A stretch of DNA of 64,000 bases, taken from Epiperipatus broadwayi (lineage: Eukaryota > Onychophora > Udeonychophora > Euonychophora > Peripatidae). The notes under the pieces are model-generated. The model did no database searches. It saw only the letters and a program-made list of their open reading frames with translations, and was not told where the DNA came from. The translations under genes were made by a program, and so were the position numbers. Shown here one piece after another: positions 12,291-25,712 of the stretch; position 1 is the first letter of the stretch, and each line of letters begins with the position of its first letter. The DNA lies in assembly GCA_028023455.1 (NCBI GenBank), contig JAQFVV010000017.1:3205501-3269500 (forward strand), read 5' to 3'.

Positions 12291-12400
12291 GTACGATTCC
12301 AAGTTAAACATTTTGTACCGAAACAGTAGTTATCAATTAATTCAGATCACAATTTTTTACATAAAGCTTTATCATCATTTGATACATATAGACAGCCTTC

Positions 12401-12607
12401 ACATATACATCAATGCAAACAAATTTTCTCCACCTTCTTTATTTTCCTTATAGTTTGGACTGTCCAGGAGTCTTCATCAGAGCTCTACTTCTCTGCTCTT
12501 TTTACTTAAAAACAGAGAAGTAGAGCTCTGATGAAGACTGCTGGACAGTCGAAACTGAAAGGAACATAAAGAAGGTGGAGAATATTTGTGTGCATTGATG
12601 TGTATAT
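12401..12607. repeat. Foldback element with about 93 bp arms
   Basis: Arms at 12401-12495 and 12513-12607 are nearly perfect reverse complements around a 17 bp loop. The inner arms are CAGAGCTCTACTTCTCTG and CAGAGAAGTAGAGCTCTG. Outer landmarks are CATCAATGCA and TGCATTGATG. The right arm and the flank that follows (GCAAAGAAAGTGAAAG ... AAGAATAAGAG) are also present at 62750-62945. Confidence 0.9.
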
Positions 12608-12769
12608 TAGGAAATTGTTATAAGAAATATATATATAATTATATAAAGGTATGCAAAGAAAGTGAAAGAAAAGAATAAGAGAATATACATATAGAAAGCC
12701 AATTACTAAAGTTTAATTGATGAGTGTCAAACTTGACCATCCTCACAACTTTGACACAAACCAATTTAT

Positions 12770-12955
12770 GGTAGCGTATTATTAATTTTTAGTAGTCAAT
12801 CATTAGACTAGAGATTATCCATTTAATGAAGGGTATTACTATTCTGTAATTTTCACTGCACCACTCTCGAAAATTGCACTAGAAAAATATTCATTAAGTG
12901 GATAATGTCTACCCCAATAAATGACTAATAAAATTATTAATATACAGAATATACT
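12770..12955. repeat. Imperfect foldback repeat
   Basis: The segment 12770-12845 (AGACTAGAGATTATCCATTT) is the diverged reverse complement of 12890-12955 (AAGTGGATAATGTCTA, AATGACTAATAAAATT). The same core recurs in single orientation near 12140 and 35950. Confidence 0.65.
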
Positions 12956-13734
12956 TAATGTTTTGAATGCAACCTATAAAGACTTTAGTGTCAATAAAAA
13001 ATTCAAGTTATTTAGCAGCCAGTGATAAAAGAAAAAATTTCAGCAACTTTTTTGTTTGGTTAGTTATCAACTTTATAATTTATTTCAGTAGTAAACAAAA
13101 ATATCTATCCAATGAAGTCAAATTTATTATTTTCTGAAAAGAAATAATCATTTTATCATATATTTTATGTTGATGTGTGAGACAAAGAAAAATGTCAGAA
13201 ATGCCAAAATGAAAGAAGTGGGATGCTGCAATTTGGAATGGTTAAAATTGAAACAGGTTTTTATTTTCTGCCAATTCTTCAAGTCTATGTCTTCTTTCAT
13301 TTCTGTACTAATATCCAACAATTCTCACAAACTTATATCTACCAAAAAAAATTTAATTCTAATATTAAAGTCTCTCAGGACTGTTTTAAAACATATGAAT
13401 CTGTGTTTCGCCTCAGTATCTAAAACCACCATTCTAATTTTAAAAAAGTAATCAAAAACGTGAATAGATATAAAAGTTTTCAAATGAAAACTTAACAAAG
13501 CTGGATTACATTTGGATTAATAAAAAACCTGGTGTTCAAAATCTAATGGGATTAATAGAATCATCAAGGGAAGTGATTTTAGAAATTAAATATTAGATGT
13601 AAGATAAATGTTGGAAGATCACAAAATATTTAACAAAATAGTATTATCAATTGACATTTCTACCAGAAATATTCCAATTAATTTAAGCTAAAACTTATAA
13701 TTCAATTTAAAACAATACTAAAATCAGATACTTA

Positions 13735-13970
13735 TATTTTTATATTGAACTATTTCCATCATCTAATATGAGTATTGAATGTCTTTAGAAAAGTTTAACT
13801 TTTATTTAAATATTCCAAATACATTCAACAGTTAGTAATAGCACATCAAACAGGTTAGTATATGCACTACATTTTGAGAGGTATTATTCCCCCCTCTTCT
13901 TCAGGTATTGTCGGCCTGACCAGCAACAGTACTAGCATGGGATTTGAACCTGGACCCTTAGATAGCTAAA
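13735..13970 (-). repeat. tRNA-derived SINE, family 2, second copy
   Basis: On the minus strand a clear B box (GGTTCAAATCCCATGC) is followed by the same body as 6757-7042 (TGAAGAAGAGGGG, CTAACCTG, CTATTACTAACTG). The A-box end is truncated. Confidence 0.8.
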
Positions 13971-14103
13971 AAAATAAATGAATTAAAAATAAACATTTGA
14001 ATGATAACATAAACTAGCTGTGGAATAGAAGAGGCTAAAAGATTCACAAAATACTAATGTCATGGCATTAAAAGAAGTTATTTTAACATAAGAAGAAAAG
14101 ATA

Positions 14104-14205
14104 GTCAAGTGTTAGTGGCCTAGCAGTTTGCATAGCTGCCTTCTAAACAGTCAGCCCAGGTTTGCTTCCTGGTCAACGATTTGATATATGAAGAAAAAAG
14201 AAAAA
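14104..14205 (+). repeat. tRNA-derived SINE, family 1
   Basis: Begins GTCAAGTGTTAGTGGCC and carries a degenerate B box (GGTTTGCTTCCTGG) and an A-rich tail. It is more diverged than the copies in the GATA intron. Confidence 0.75.
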
Positions 14206-15200
14206 GTGGCATAGTACTTAGGAGAGATGACAACAAGATGTGTGGAGAAATTCTATACAGCACTATAATCAATAAAGAAAGTGTTTGCACAATTACTACA
14301 AAGTAGCATTTGAAATGCTATTACTTAAGATAAAAAATTGGTAAGCAATTTAATTTATGAACATAAAAACCTTAAAAAAGAAAAAAAGACATTGTGCATA
14401 TTGTTGAAAAAAGCATAAGAATATTAGAGAATTAGATGACAAATTTTAAATGATATGAATGCTATATTTAGACTACTGGAATAATATAATAATAATATTG
14501 ATATTTAAGAAAGGAAAAAATATTAGAAATTAGAGACATTTCACTCTTTTATCAGTTCTTTAATTGTAAATCATTTATAGAAAACTTTAAACAAAAAAAA
14601 AGCAATTTGGATTTAGAAAGGATTACAGAACCCTCGATCACATCAAAGCAGTCTTAAAAGATTATATCAAAACCAATCAGTTATGTTGCCATGCTGCACG
14701 GGATTTAAGGAATTACCACTGTATAAGTGCTATTATAACATAGAACCTAAATATATTGTCAAATTCTAAAGAATATTTATCGATACAACATCAGTGATTA
14801 GATTGTGTGCTAAATACCAATAAGGACGTTTGTTAGGGCATTTAATAGCTTAAAGTGTTTTAAAGAGGTTGAAGAGAGATACTATTGTGAACTGAATTGT
14901 AAAACAAAACACTAAAAGTAAATAGAGATTATTTAAATCGTCTAGATTTTATAAGTGATGAGATTGATTTCACAAGGAATATTAAAAAGATGCAAGAAAT
15001 GTTACAATAATTATCAGATAAGACCAAAATAGAGAAACTAAAGATAAATCTTAAAACACCAAATTATTTTTGAAAAAGTTATTGATAGTAAAAAAATTTA
15101 AAAAATTAATTATAAATAGATGAAATTATTAACTGAAATGAAATGTAATAGATTGAAATTAATCATAGAATAAAAACAACAACACAATATTAAAAAGAAA
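14206..15200 (+). pseudogene. RTE-like reverse transcriptase relic
   Basis: This is a heavily decayed reverse transcriptase read across several frames. In order one sees an IIIILIFKKGKN-like block at about 14475-14525, a FTLLSVL block at about 14548-14570 and QFGFRKDYRTLDHIKAVLKD at about 14600-14665. A MQEMLQQLSDKTK ... LKINLK block follows at about 14985-15060. These correspond to the fingers and palm of RTE-type enzymes, upstream of the part preserved at 5535-6150. Stops and frameshifts are frequent and the catalytic aspartate motif is not intact. It abuts a family-1 SINE on its left. Confidence 0.75.
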
Positions 15201-15314
15201 AATGTGCTTGAAAAGAACACTAAAATAAATGTGACATTGCCAGCAGCAGTCATTAGTAAATGAGTATAATCATTTCAACTCCGAGGGGAAAAAAGATAGT
15301 GAAGCTGCTGCTGC

Positions 15315-15324
15315 TGCTAATAAA

Positions 15325-15365
<41 letters not shown>

Positions 15366-15412
15366 TGATGATGATGATGATGATGATAATAATAATAATA
15401 ATAATAATTCAT
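15315..15412 (+). repeat. (AAT)n/(GAT)n microsatellite, tail of adjacent LINE
   Basis: AAT repeats with a central block of GAT units. It directly follows, in minus orientation, the 3' end of the LINE fragment at 15418-16172, so it is probably that element's simple-repeat tail after expansion. Confidence 0.9.
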
Positions 15413-15417
15413 TTATT

Positions 15418-16454
<1,037 letters not shown>

Positions 16455-16915
16455 GTTTCAAAGCAAAACTTTATTGAGTCTAAAAAGTTACAGAGTCACA
16501 TATAGTACTATATTGATTTGTTACAAATGCAAAACAAATTACAACAACTTTCAGTATGTAAGTCTTTATCAATTCTGCATACTTTTTTTCTTGTTTTTAA
16601 ATTTGGTTTTCTATTTAGTTCAGTTTATGCTTGCATCTCTTTGAAGTTGGAAAAAAAGCTGATGCTAAAAATGTCATCATCTATCATATTAGACTTTATA
16701 TTTTATAGACTGGATCTTTGTTTCAAGTGTGACCATGTGGCTGCAAACACATCTGGTTGAGCTAGGATGCTGTCTCTTTTTCTGAGCAGTTCTAGTTTGT
16801 TGAATATGTTGCTGGGTGGTATCGAAGGTTATTAGCAAGTGCAAAAGTGCATCTGGTACATCAGTAGGCATAAAGGCTATATGTTGCTGCATGAATAGCA
16901 GGGATGTTGCCTTTT

Positions 16916-19900
16916 TTAAATATTTATTATTTCATCAATTGAAATGATAGCCTTTCTGTATGTGGTAAACATTGTGTGACATATTGTTTCTAGTGCACTG
17001 CAGGAATGAAGAAAATGATCTTGTGTCTCTTCTTCTCTATGACATAGGCCACACATGGGGTCTATATTTGTGTAGAATCTACGAAATCTGAGGAAATGTG
17101 TTGTGGGTAGAGCATTAAGATTAAGCTTAAGTAGAAAATCAAATAATTTTGGTTCTAATGACCATTTTTTGAATTGTTGCAGTAGTTGCCTGTTGTCTAT
17201 CCCAAGAACTGATGGATGTAGATTAGGTGTCTGGTTTGGGTTTAGTATATTATAAATGTCCCAGTATGTATATTTGTTGTCATTATTGAGTGATATTTTG
17301 TTGTATATTGGCTTGAGTTCTTCAATAAGTGTGGATAGATATCCATATGAAGGGGGTGGTCTGTCTGTGGGTATTATACTAATTACACACTCAAGGTCTG
17401 GAAATCTTTTTATGATTGCTGTTATTAGATTTACTGATTTCTGTGTGTAAAAAACATTGATTGTATGGAGTCCAAGTCCATTTCTATGTGGTGGTCTGCT
17501 CAGATTTTTTTAAAGAGATTGCCACTGTCTTTCTCTTCCATATTAGTTTGTTACAGATTGATGAGATTTTGGATATGAATGTTTTTGCAAATTTGATTAT
17601 AGGTGTGTAGTAGGTAATTTTTGTAATTATAAGTTGATTAAATAGTGCTACCTTTGCGTATATTGACAGGTATGACTTTTCAAGTGAGGTTGTGATTTTT
17701 TCAGCATCTTTTTTTAATTTATTTTGAATTTTTTGCCTCATTCCATTAGTTCCAAGGTAGAATGGGAAACCAAGGAAAGCAGATGGTTTACCATTAAACA
17801 TCTCTGTACAGTGCTTGCCTGTGTATATCGACCATGCAGCAGTTTTATTTGTGTTAATTTGAGGTATAATTCTTAATTATCTCTTGTAATATGGGGAGGT
17901 TCTTTTTAGAGGGGAAGAAAATGGTTACATCATCCATATAGGCAATGCATGATATATTTAAAGCAGTGTTTGGGATTTGAATGCCTTTTATTTTTTTCTG
18001 TATCTCTATTAATAGAAGATTTATATATATTGTAAAGAGCAAGGCACTGAGGGGGATCCTTGTGGGATGGATTGACTTGGTCTGAAGGTTGGTGAATTTT
18101 TCCCATTCAATGTGATGTGAATTTCACAGCTGAGTAGCAGATTGGCTATTATATATAGTAGGGATGGAGGTATTGTTTTTTTTTCAGCACATCTAATAAT
18201 TTGGCTATAGGCCCTGAGTCAAATGCTGCCTCAATGTCTAATTGAACTATAATTGGTGCATATTTCTTTCTTTTTTTTACTACTTCAATTATTGTTTTGT
18301 ACATTAAGGCACCCTGGTTAATGGATGATCCTTTTTTGGCATATTGTGCTGATGATAACACAGGGAGTATATGTTGTTCTATTTTCTCCTTTATTACTCT
18401 TTCAAGAATTTTTATTCCTAAAGGTCCCATTGAAATTGGTCGTAGATTAGATAAAGATGATATTGCTGTTGGTTTTTATAAGAACCATTGCAATTGGGTA
18501 TAGACTTTGTATGTTGTAAATTTTTTGGGATATGTAATTGGCTAAATCACACAGGTATTTGGCTGTGAAGTGACTAAGATATTTGAACACAAATTTTGGA
18601 ATTCCTTGTAGTCCTGGGTGACATGTGTTTGTTATTGTTGCAAGTTGAAATACAATGTCAGTTGTTTTTATTGGTGTGTCTGTTTCAGGGTCTCCAAATA
18701 TGTCTTCATTTGGTATGTACACTCTTTGTTTTTGCAGTTTTTTTTAAAGTGGTGATATATTGGGTTTATCATGTTATGTCCAGCTGATATAGAGCCATCT
18801 ATTTCAAGTGCCATAGACACTCTGACTGTGGATGGGTATCCCAGTGCCTACCGTATGTATGCTCTGGTCCAAGTGTGTTGTTGGGTAAGATATATTTTTT
18901 TTTCTTTTTTATTGCTACATATTGCTTTAGTGTGTTGCATGTATTGTTGTACATTTCTGTAAGTTTTTTTATTTGTATTTGATTATCTGTAGTTGGTCTG
19001 GAAATGGTTATTCTTTTATGTAGTTCATCTGCCAAAGCTAATAATCTGGTGGGGGGTGTTGAATTGAGGTAATATGATTGATGTTGAAAGAAAGTATATT
19101 GATGAATGCTATAAACTTTTGTACTGGATTGAGTGACATGTTTTGAAGTTTTTGGAGCATTATATATGTTTCTGAATATAGGAATTCAGTTGTTTGTGCT
19201 GGAAGAAGTATTCGCATAGTCTTTTGAAGGGCTATTGTTGTATTCTGTATTTTTGTTAGGTCGACGGTGATGAACTGGGCAGCATGATCTGAGATTATAG
19301 ATGGACAGAGTTCAACATTAAAATAATGATGTAATATTGGTGAGTAGAAACACAAATCAATAAGTGACTTATATCTATTGTTATTAAAAGATATTGAGTT
19401 TAATGGGAGAAAACCTTCAGCACTCATAAGTGGGATTGTTACTTGATGGATCCATTTGGTGACAAAAGTTTGATAGGTCATGTTGAAATCTCCCAGGAGT
19501 ATTATGGGATTTGGTGTTGCTGTAAGCATTGAATTTATTGTTGCTATTATTCTGGAGATGATGACAGGGCCTGGTGGTATATAGACAAATACTAGGTTAA
19601 GTGTGATATTTTTATGATGGAGTGTTATTATGATAAGATTAGAGTCATTATATATAATTTTAAAAGAATCAAAAGGGCAGTTGTGGGATATAATTATACC
19701 TGTGCCACCTGATGGTGATGATGATTGCCTTGAGAAGTCACAAAACCCTTGGCTGACTAAATATTTTGAAGGATCAATTTGAGAGCCACTGTATATTTTT
19801 GTTTCCAATAGCCCCAGTATGTGTGGTTGTGTTGTATGTAACCATTTTTTGAGTTCAAAAAGTTTTTTGATGGCATTTAAGCCTCTAATGTTTAGAGATC

Positions 19901-19916
19901 CAATTTTTATCTTCAT
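16916..19916 (-). pseudogene. LINE ORF2: endonuclease-reverse transcriptase (broken)
   Basis: The start is the Met of MKIKIGSLNIRGLN at 19916. The first 292 codons (19038-19916) are an APE endonuclease with NIRGLN, LLETKI, GGTGIIIS, LLGDFNM and SDHAAQF, covering the catalytic motifs. Reverse transcriptase pieces follow in shifted frames. MGPLGIKILERVI and LDIEAAFDS lie at 18149-18430, and AYMDDVTIF, the catalytic box with Met at its second position, at 17854-18042. AFLGFPFYLG and KITYYTPIIKF lie at 17484-17801. The C-terminal part (about 16916-17450) carries CGLCHREEETQDHFLHSC, a CCHC motif typical of L1/Tx1 tails. At least five frame breaks are present. The last stop is at 16916-16918. Confidence 0.88.
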
Positions 19917-19979
19917 GTTACAGGATAATTTTATAACAGGATATTGATTTTTATTGATTTTTTAATTCTAAATTTTTGT

Positions 19980-21585
19980 TTATATTGCAGTAGATGGATG
20001 CTGATACATATTTAATACTTGGTAGTGTTTATTATCAGTTTTTCTTTCATTTAATATTGGTTCAGACTCTATACAGGCAATTTGTGATGAAACTGAACAG
20101 TTGTCCATTTGTTGTTGGCTTAAATCCATTTCTATTTCATCATTTTCTAAGTTGTATATGTCTGATGAGTTGTGCTTTTGGTCTATTTTTTTTTGCCTTT
20201 TTGGATTCATGGTTTTTAGGTGGTCTACCTGGCTTTCTTTTTCCCTCTGGTGTATTCTCTTGAATGGGTGGAAGAGGGTTTTTTATTGCATCCATTATGT
20301 TTGATGCAGTTTTGTTTATTATTGTGGTTTGTTTTATTATTGGTGTACTTATATTATCTTGATTTATATTTTCATTATATAGCTGTGTGTGTTTATTTTC
20401 TGTTTTCTGATTTTTACTTGGTACACCTTTTGTTTTATTGAGTTGCTGATCCTGTGATGTAATTACTGCATTTTGTGTTGTGGTTTCTTGAGAGTTATTT
20501 TCGTTTGAATCTTGGGTGTCTATGTTAGTTTTTGTGTTATTATTTTTTGGTTAGTTTTTGGGATTGGCAATTCTGCTCCATTATCATTTTTGTTCATGGG
20601 TGTTTGAACCTGTTTTTTACGTTTTCTATTATTGGGTTGTCAATTGATGTAGTGTCATTAGAAATTTTTTTTTCCATCATCAGTGGGTTGTTCTGGGGAG
20701 AGGATTTTGTTTTGTTCACAGTGATTGCCTTTTGTGTTATTGCACTGAGTTGCTAGGTGGCCTCTCTGTCCACAGCCAAAACAATGTGGTTTTAAACCTC
20801 TTATGTGAAGAGAGAGTGTTGCTTCTTGATCTGTAATTTATGTTGGGATCGTGGCAGCATCTACGTTTTTATGGAGTTTTATTTTAAATTCAAAATGATT
20901 ACTACATATCGGTACAGGTGTGTCTTTTAAATAAATTGGCTGTAGGGCAATTACTTTTCCAAACGGGTTTATCATTTTTTGAAAATCTTGTAAGTTGTAT
21001 TTAAGTATTTTTAAGCACTCTAGTAATAATATTTTTCCGGTTTTCATCTATAATTACGAGTGCGTAATTATCGAGTGCCAAAATAGTGGATTGAAAACGT
21101 TCTTTTTGCTGCTAAGTATAAAAATCAATGGTTATATATTGCGAATTTGGATGGTCTGTGATACAAGAGATTGTTTCCCATAGTTCATTTTGTGTAATTG
21201 CTTCATATAATAAAGCTTTTGGGAAACGATATAATGAGCATTGATTATCTGTTACTGCGAGTACTAGCAATGTTGGTGAAAAAAACCTGTGAAAAGTTTC
21301 AAATAACATACAAGGCACCGTATCATTGAAATGGTCCATCACATTTTCAAGCGTTTCTTTTGTCCAGATTGCGGCTGGGGGTTGACGTTCCTCTTGAGTA
21401 TGTAGATCTAGATTTTTTATATCGTTTGTATTTGTTCTTCGGAAACGCGGTATTTGAGTTGGTGCTGTAATATTGCTGTTGCTTTTAAGTATTTTTGCAT
21501 ACGAAATAGGTGATGTTGAAACTAACGATGTTGTTAATTTCGTATTGGTGCTTAACTCGCTCACGCTTGACTGGGCAGTAGCCAT
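19980..21585 (-). pseudogene. LINE ORF1: CCHC nucleic-acid-binding protein (broken)
   Basis: The start is at 21585 (MATAQSSVSEL). The first 157 codons are open to 21112 and include TSPISYAKIL. A second open piece spans 20838-21047. Near 20745-20790, in another frame, is CFGCGQRGHLATQC, a canonical CCHC zinc knuckle with C-x2-C-x4-H-x4-C spacing. The last piece (19980-20210) is lysine/aspartate-rich and ends with a stop 63 bp before the ORF2 start. ORF1 proteins of this group bind element RNA. Several frameshifts make it non-functional. Confidence 0.82.
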
Positions 21586-21799
21586 GATTTATTATTCTGA
21601 CTCAAGTCAGTTTTTTTTTAAAAAAAGATATGAATACACACCGATATTTTCTTTAAAAATACTCTATTAATCTATTATATGATTTGTTCTGTACTATGTT
21701 TGTTTTGCGAATAACAAGTTGAAACAAAAGAAAATATAAATACTTACATCGGAGAGCTTAAAGATTGCTTCTTACCTCAGCAGAGATTTGCTGCGGGAT

Positions 21800-21823
21800 C
21801 TATTATTATTATTATTGTTGTTG

Positions 21824-21869
<46 letters not shown>

Positions 21870-21952
21870 GATGGTGGTGGTGGTGATGATGATGAAGATG
21901 ATGGTGGTGGTGATGATGATGGTGATGATGACAATGATGATGAAAATAAGGA
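21800..21952. repeat. (ATT)n / (GTT)n / (GRT)n microsatellite
   Basis: Contains ATT units, a short GTT block, about 40 bp more of ATT, then GGT and GAT-rich units. The ATT part is in the same orientation as 16252-16454, across the inserted LINE. The GAT-rich right end adjoins an RTE-like fragment. Confidence 0.93.
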
Positions 21953-21954
21953 GG

Positions 21955-22135
21955 AGAAGGATTTGAAAGTGGTTTCGAAATATTGAGAGTTTCAGAAAAT
22001 AATGCAAAAGTTATCAGATGAAAAATAAGAAAGTTAATTAAAGATAAATGCTGAAAATACTAAAATAATGTTTAATGAATTTTGTCTAAAGTAAATAATA
22101 AAGATGGACAATCAAGAATTAAATAAATAGATATA
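21955..22135 (+). mobile_element. RTE-like LINE fragment
   Basis: Conceptual reading across frames gives MQKLSDEK ... LKINAENTKIMFNEFC and then MDNQELN. The first block corresponds to the K-x-KIMF-type motif that follows the catalytic box in RTE reverse transcriptases. It overlaps in content with the relic at 14206-15200. Very short, with stops. Confidence 0.65.
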
Positions 22136-22815
22136 AACTTTTTATTATTAAATGCTTTTATTTACTGTTCCACTAAAAAACAAAAAATAATTAAAATAAA
22201 AGCATTGGAGGCACAGAAATTAATGAAGTCAATCCTTGATATGAAAAATAGAGATTGACTTAATTAATTTCTGCTCCATTCCCATGTTTTTATTTCAATT
22301 TAAATCTTGAAGAAACAAATATTTTTTTACTTTTTCATGACCAGTAAATAAAAGCATTTAACATTAAAAAAAATATCTTTATTTATATCGTAACTGGTTG
22401 GGTTATATGGTACACCCATAATAATATAGTGTGTATATATATATAAAGTAAAGGAAAAGTAGAAATAAACATAGAATAAATTTTTGTAGATATTTTTCTA
22501 TATATCCTAAAATAAATTAATGATAAGTAAAGGGTTAAATTACTCTGGGTTTAAAATAATATTTTATTGTAAAATTAAATATTTTAAAAAGGTCTGATAA
22601 ATATTATTTGTAATTCTAATTTTGAAATGTAAAAACACCATACTTATTTTTGAAATTTTTTAATTAATTAAACAAAATTTTTATCTATTAGAAATCCCCT
22701 AAGTAAAAACATGTATATGTTTTCAAAGAAATTAGAGAGATAAAAATAAAAACTCTGTTTTCAATCAAGGTGTTATTATCACCTTAGATGATTCTATAAA
22801 AGGGCTGATAACAAA
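22136..22815. other. AT-rich sequence without a gene
   Basis: No open frame above background and no recognised repeat. Several poly-A and poly-T tracts only. Confidence 0.5.
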
Positions 22816-23220
22816 ATTAGCTCAAGTCTGGATAGTGATTTTTGAAGAGAACAATCTTAATTGTAGTTTTTTGTAAGAGCTGAACAGAACAGCTTGGCTA
22901 CTAAAATTTTTTAAGTGGCAGAAATTAGCTAACCAAAATGGATAGCTGCAGGTTGTTGTTAGCTGTAGTAGAAAGTTGGCAGAATAGTTACCATAAACTG
23001 ATGTAGCTGAAGGCAGGACAGTAGATTCAGGAGCTGCTAATGTTTCCTTGCAGGGGTTTGAATTTACATGGAGAAAATTACCCACTTCTTTGTGCTGAGA
23101 TTCATAGCCTTAGAGAGAACAGTTGCTTGCCTGAAATCTATCAAACCAAGACAGCTGCTTGCCTGGAATAATTCCAGATAGAAAAAGACCAACTATAAAT
23201 CAAGATTTTATATGGATTGC
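22816..23220 (-). other. Unassigned, less AT-rich block (possible old LTR or repeat)
   Basis: Base composition is richer in G and C than its flanks, and TTGCTTGCCTG and GCTGCTTGCCTGG recur about 40 bp apart. An 87-codon frame (22822-23085, minus) has no domain I recognise. The composition resembles the LTRs at 29820 and 32794, but I could not align it to them. Confidence 0.3.
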
Positions 23221-25310
23221 ATACTTTTACCTGATGATGACAACAAACATGGATTATATTTTTCTAATAGACCAAAAAATCCAGCTTGCTAAATAAATAA
23301 TTATATATATATGCTGACTATCTAAAGGCAGAGAAACCCAGATAAACATATGTACAACTGTGGTGAGTGGAGTGAAATATAATAATGAAATTTTAAATAA
23401 TTTCTTTAGTAAAATGACATTTTAAAAGTGATGCGTGAATTTGTACTTTTCATGTTTATGGTAGATGTATAGTTGAGCAGGGCTGCCTGGATGCAGTGTG
23501 TTCATGATGCTATGAAGTTAAGGCTTGGCACTGTCTATACCTAGATGTTGAGCTCCTGGGATAGTCCAGCGGTATATATGTAGGCCTCATGAATAGGCCT
23601 TGGTCTCATGAATAGACCTCATCTAAATCCCCTAAGACTCACAAGAGATGAGCAGGGCTGCCTCAGTGTCTGATATTTTTTCTGGATACTATTCCTTGTG
23701 GATGATCTGTTTAGGTATTTAGAAGAGGCAATGAGAAAAAATGAGGTATTTTCTCACAACATCATGGGGCATTGTGTACTTAGTCTATGCTTGGCTATCT
23801 ACTTATCATGGCACGAAGAGTTGCAGTTCACATATTCATGTTTCCTCTTCCACCTTACCTACTTCATCAGCATTAACTAATGAAGCAAAAAGACATTTTG
23901 AAATATATATTTTCTTAATTCTATAAAATGACTTTATCTTTCATTTACTGAAAAAAGAAAAGGAGAAGGACATTTTAAATCAATCAACAATCATCTGTCA
24001 AAAATTTGATAGTAATTGTTTCAAGGAAAAAAGACTATTCAGCAAAGAGAATTAAATTGTGAGAATAATCTGTAATAATTTAGATAAATTAATATATCAC
24101 ATGGCTGTGCAAATTATATATATATATGCATTTCAGTAAACCTACTATGTAAAATGTATTTCATTTAACTGAAACTTTAATCATTTATTGTATTTTTATA
24201 TAATTTAAGATTTTGATTATTATTTTGTAGCAAGTCAAATAGGTTATTTCATGCACACACATGTATATGTGTGTATATTGTCAATTATAACACATATGTA
24301 AAATTTAATCATTTTTTAAATATTAATTGTATATTATAAATCGTGCATCTGTGCACACATATATGTAAACCAAGATAACAATTTGAATTTTGAATACTAA
24401 TTATGTAAATCAGTGTAATAATTTGAATTGTGTATTGTAATTTTGTAAATCATAAATAGGATAAATTTTTTTTATATTGTATATTATTCAAAATCAGACC
24501 TTAAGTATTATTTATTTTTTTGTTCACATACAATAATAGAGCTTATGTTCTCTGAGCTAGATTCATGCACAGGATGACTATATAAATGGGGATGTATATT
24601 AGTGCTTTGGGGCATTCAGAGATGATCAATCATCATCCTGGTTAGCACAAAAGAAGATACTTGTTAAAGCCCATGCACTATATTTTATTTTATTTTAGTC
24701 TTATTTAAAAGTTAAGTTTATAGTTGGCCAGTACAATTGGACAGAGCATTGATGATAATCAACATGTTTTAAATGTCCCAGCATTATTGTTTTGATTTCT
24801 GATTCTTATGTATTCTGATGGATGAGCATGTAGTTTGTGCCTCCAAGTTAATGGTTAAATAATTACCCAAGCTAGCAAAGGCTCAATAGTTAGCCTGATC
24901 TACAGAAGACCCATTTCCAATCCAGTCACAAGGTTGACTGTTGATTTATATTTTTTTTATGGTTCAAATCCAGACACAAGATGAACTGTTTATTTATTTT
25001 TCAGATTTTATTATATTTTATTGTGGATCATTCATGATGATGGATGATTGTTTATTTTGAGTATTACTCATAATTACTTTTATTTTATAATGCTGTTTGA
25101 TAGATAATTATGCTTTTAGCTGCTCTTCTGAGTTAGCTGGCTGATCTCTCAATGATCTCAGAGATTCTCTAATCTCATGCTCTTGTGAAATACTATATTA
25201 CTTATTATAGTCTGTAAATTATTGATATTTCATTTTGCAGTGACTTGGAGTTGATGATCATTTGCCATCCCCCAGGTTATTTCTATTCCATTACCCCCAT
25301 CATGTTACAA
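23221..25310. other. Gene-free stretch with minor internal duplications
   Basis: The phrase GAGCAGGGCTGCCT occurs at about 23476 and 23650. TCCAATCCAGTCACAAG at about 24915 is echoed by TCAAATCCAGACACAAG at about 24965. Nothing coding is recognised. Confidence 0.45.
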
Positions 25311-25507
25311 TACATATCACTAAATATTTCTACTATGAGTTAATATGTATACCCATATGTTTATAACATATTTTGTACATATATATAATAATTGAATTAA
25401 AATCTGAAAATATTCTTTTAAGTCAATTATTATATACATATACAAAATATGCAATAAACATATGGGTGTACATATTAACTCATAGCAGAAATATTTAGTG
25501 ATATGTA
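25311..25507. repeat. Foldback element with about 85 bp arms
   Basis: The left arm includes ATCACTAAATATTTCTACTA, TGAGTTAATATGTA and ACCCATATGTTTAT. The right arm carries ATAAACATATGGGT, TACATATTAACTCA and AAATATTTAGTGAT. The central sequence AAAATCTGAAAATATTC is present again on both sides of the SINE at 25592. Confidence 0.9.
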
Positions 25508-25591
25508 TATAAGCTATAAATGTCAATTTGATTTAAAGTATAATATTGTTCATTTTTTCAATTGACTTAAAATCTGAAAATATTCATTTAC

Positions 25592-25697
25592 ATCAAGAAT
25601 TGGTGGTCGAGAGGTCAGCGATAGCTGCTTTACAAGCAGTTGTCCCGGGTTAGCGGGTTCACTTCCTGGATGATGCTATGACACATGAGAAACAAAA
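25592..25697 (+). repeat. tRNA-derived SINE, family 1, with target-site duplication
   Basis: Runs from ATCAAGAATTGGTGGTCGAG to GACACATGAGAAAC, with A box TGGTCGAGAGG and B box GGGTTCACTTCC. AAAATCTGAAAATATTC flanks it on both sides (about 25570-25586 and 25695-25712), a clear target-site duplication. The same word also lies in the adjacent foldback loop, so the target itself was already duplicated. Confidence 0.9.
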
Positions 25698-25712
25698 ATC
25701 TGAAAATATTCT

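Larger units (their letters stand above)
16455..21799 (-). mobile_element. Near full-length Tx1/L1-like LINE
   Basis: A 5.3 kb non-LTR retrotransposon on the minus strand. It has a 5' leader (21586-21799), ORF1 (about 19980-21585), ORF2 (16916-19916) and a 3' UTR ending in CAATAAAGTTTTGC and then AAACAT at the (AAT)n tract. ORF1 has a CCHC knuckle. ORF2 has an APE-type endonuclease, a reverse transcriptase and a terminal CCHC motif. This layout fits the L1/Tx1 group. Both ends abut (ATT)n on the plus strand, so it appears inserted in a trinucleotide microsatellite. Frameshifts and stops in both ORFs make this copy inactive. The clade assignment is moderately sure; the LINE identity is very sure. 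Confidence 0.9.

Noticed and set aside
21765-21986. Acidic Asp/Gly/Tyr-rich small protein
   Set aside because: It is the translation of the ATT/GGT/GAT microsatellite.
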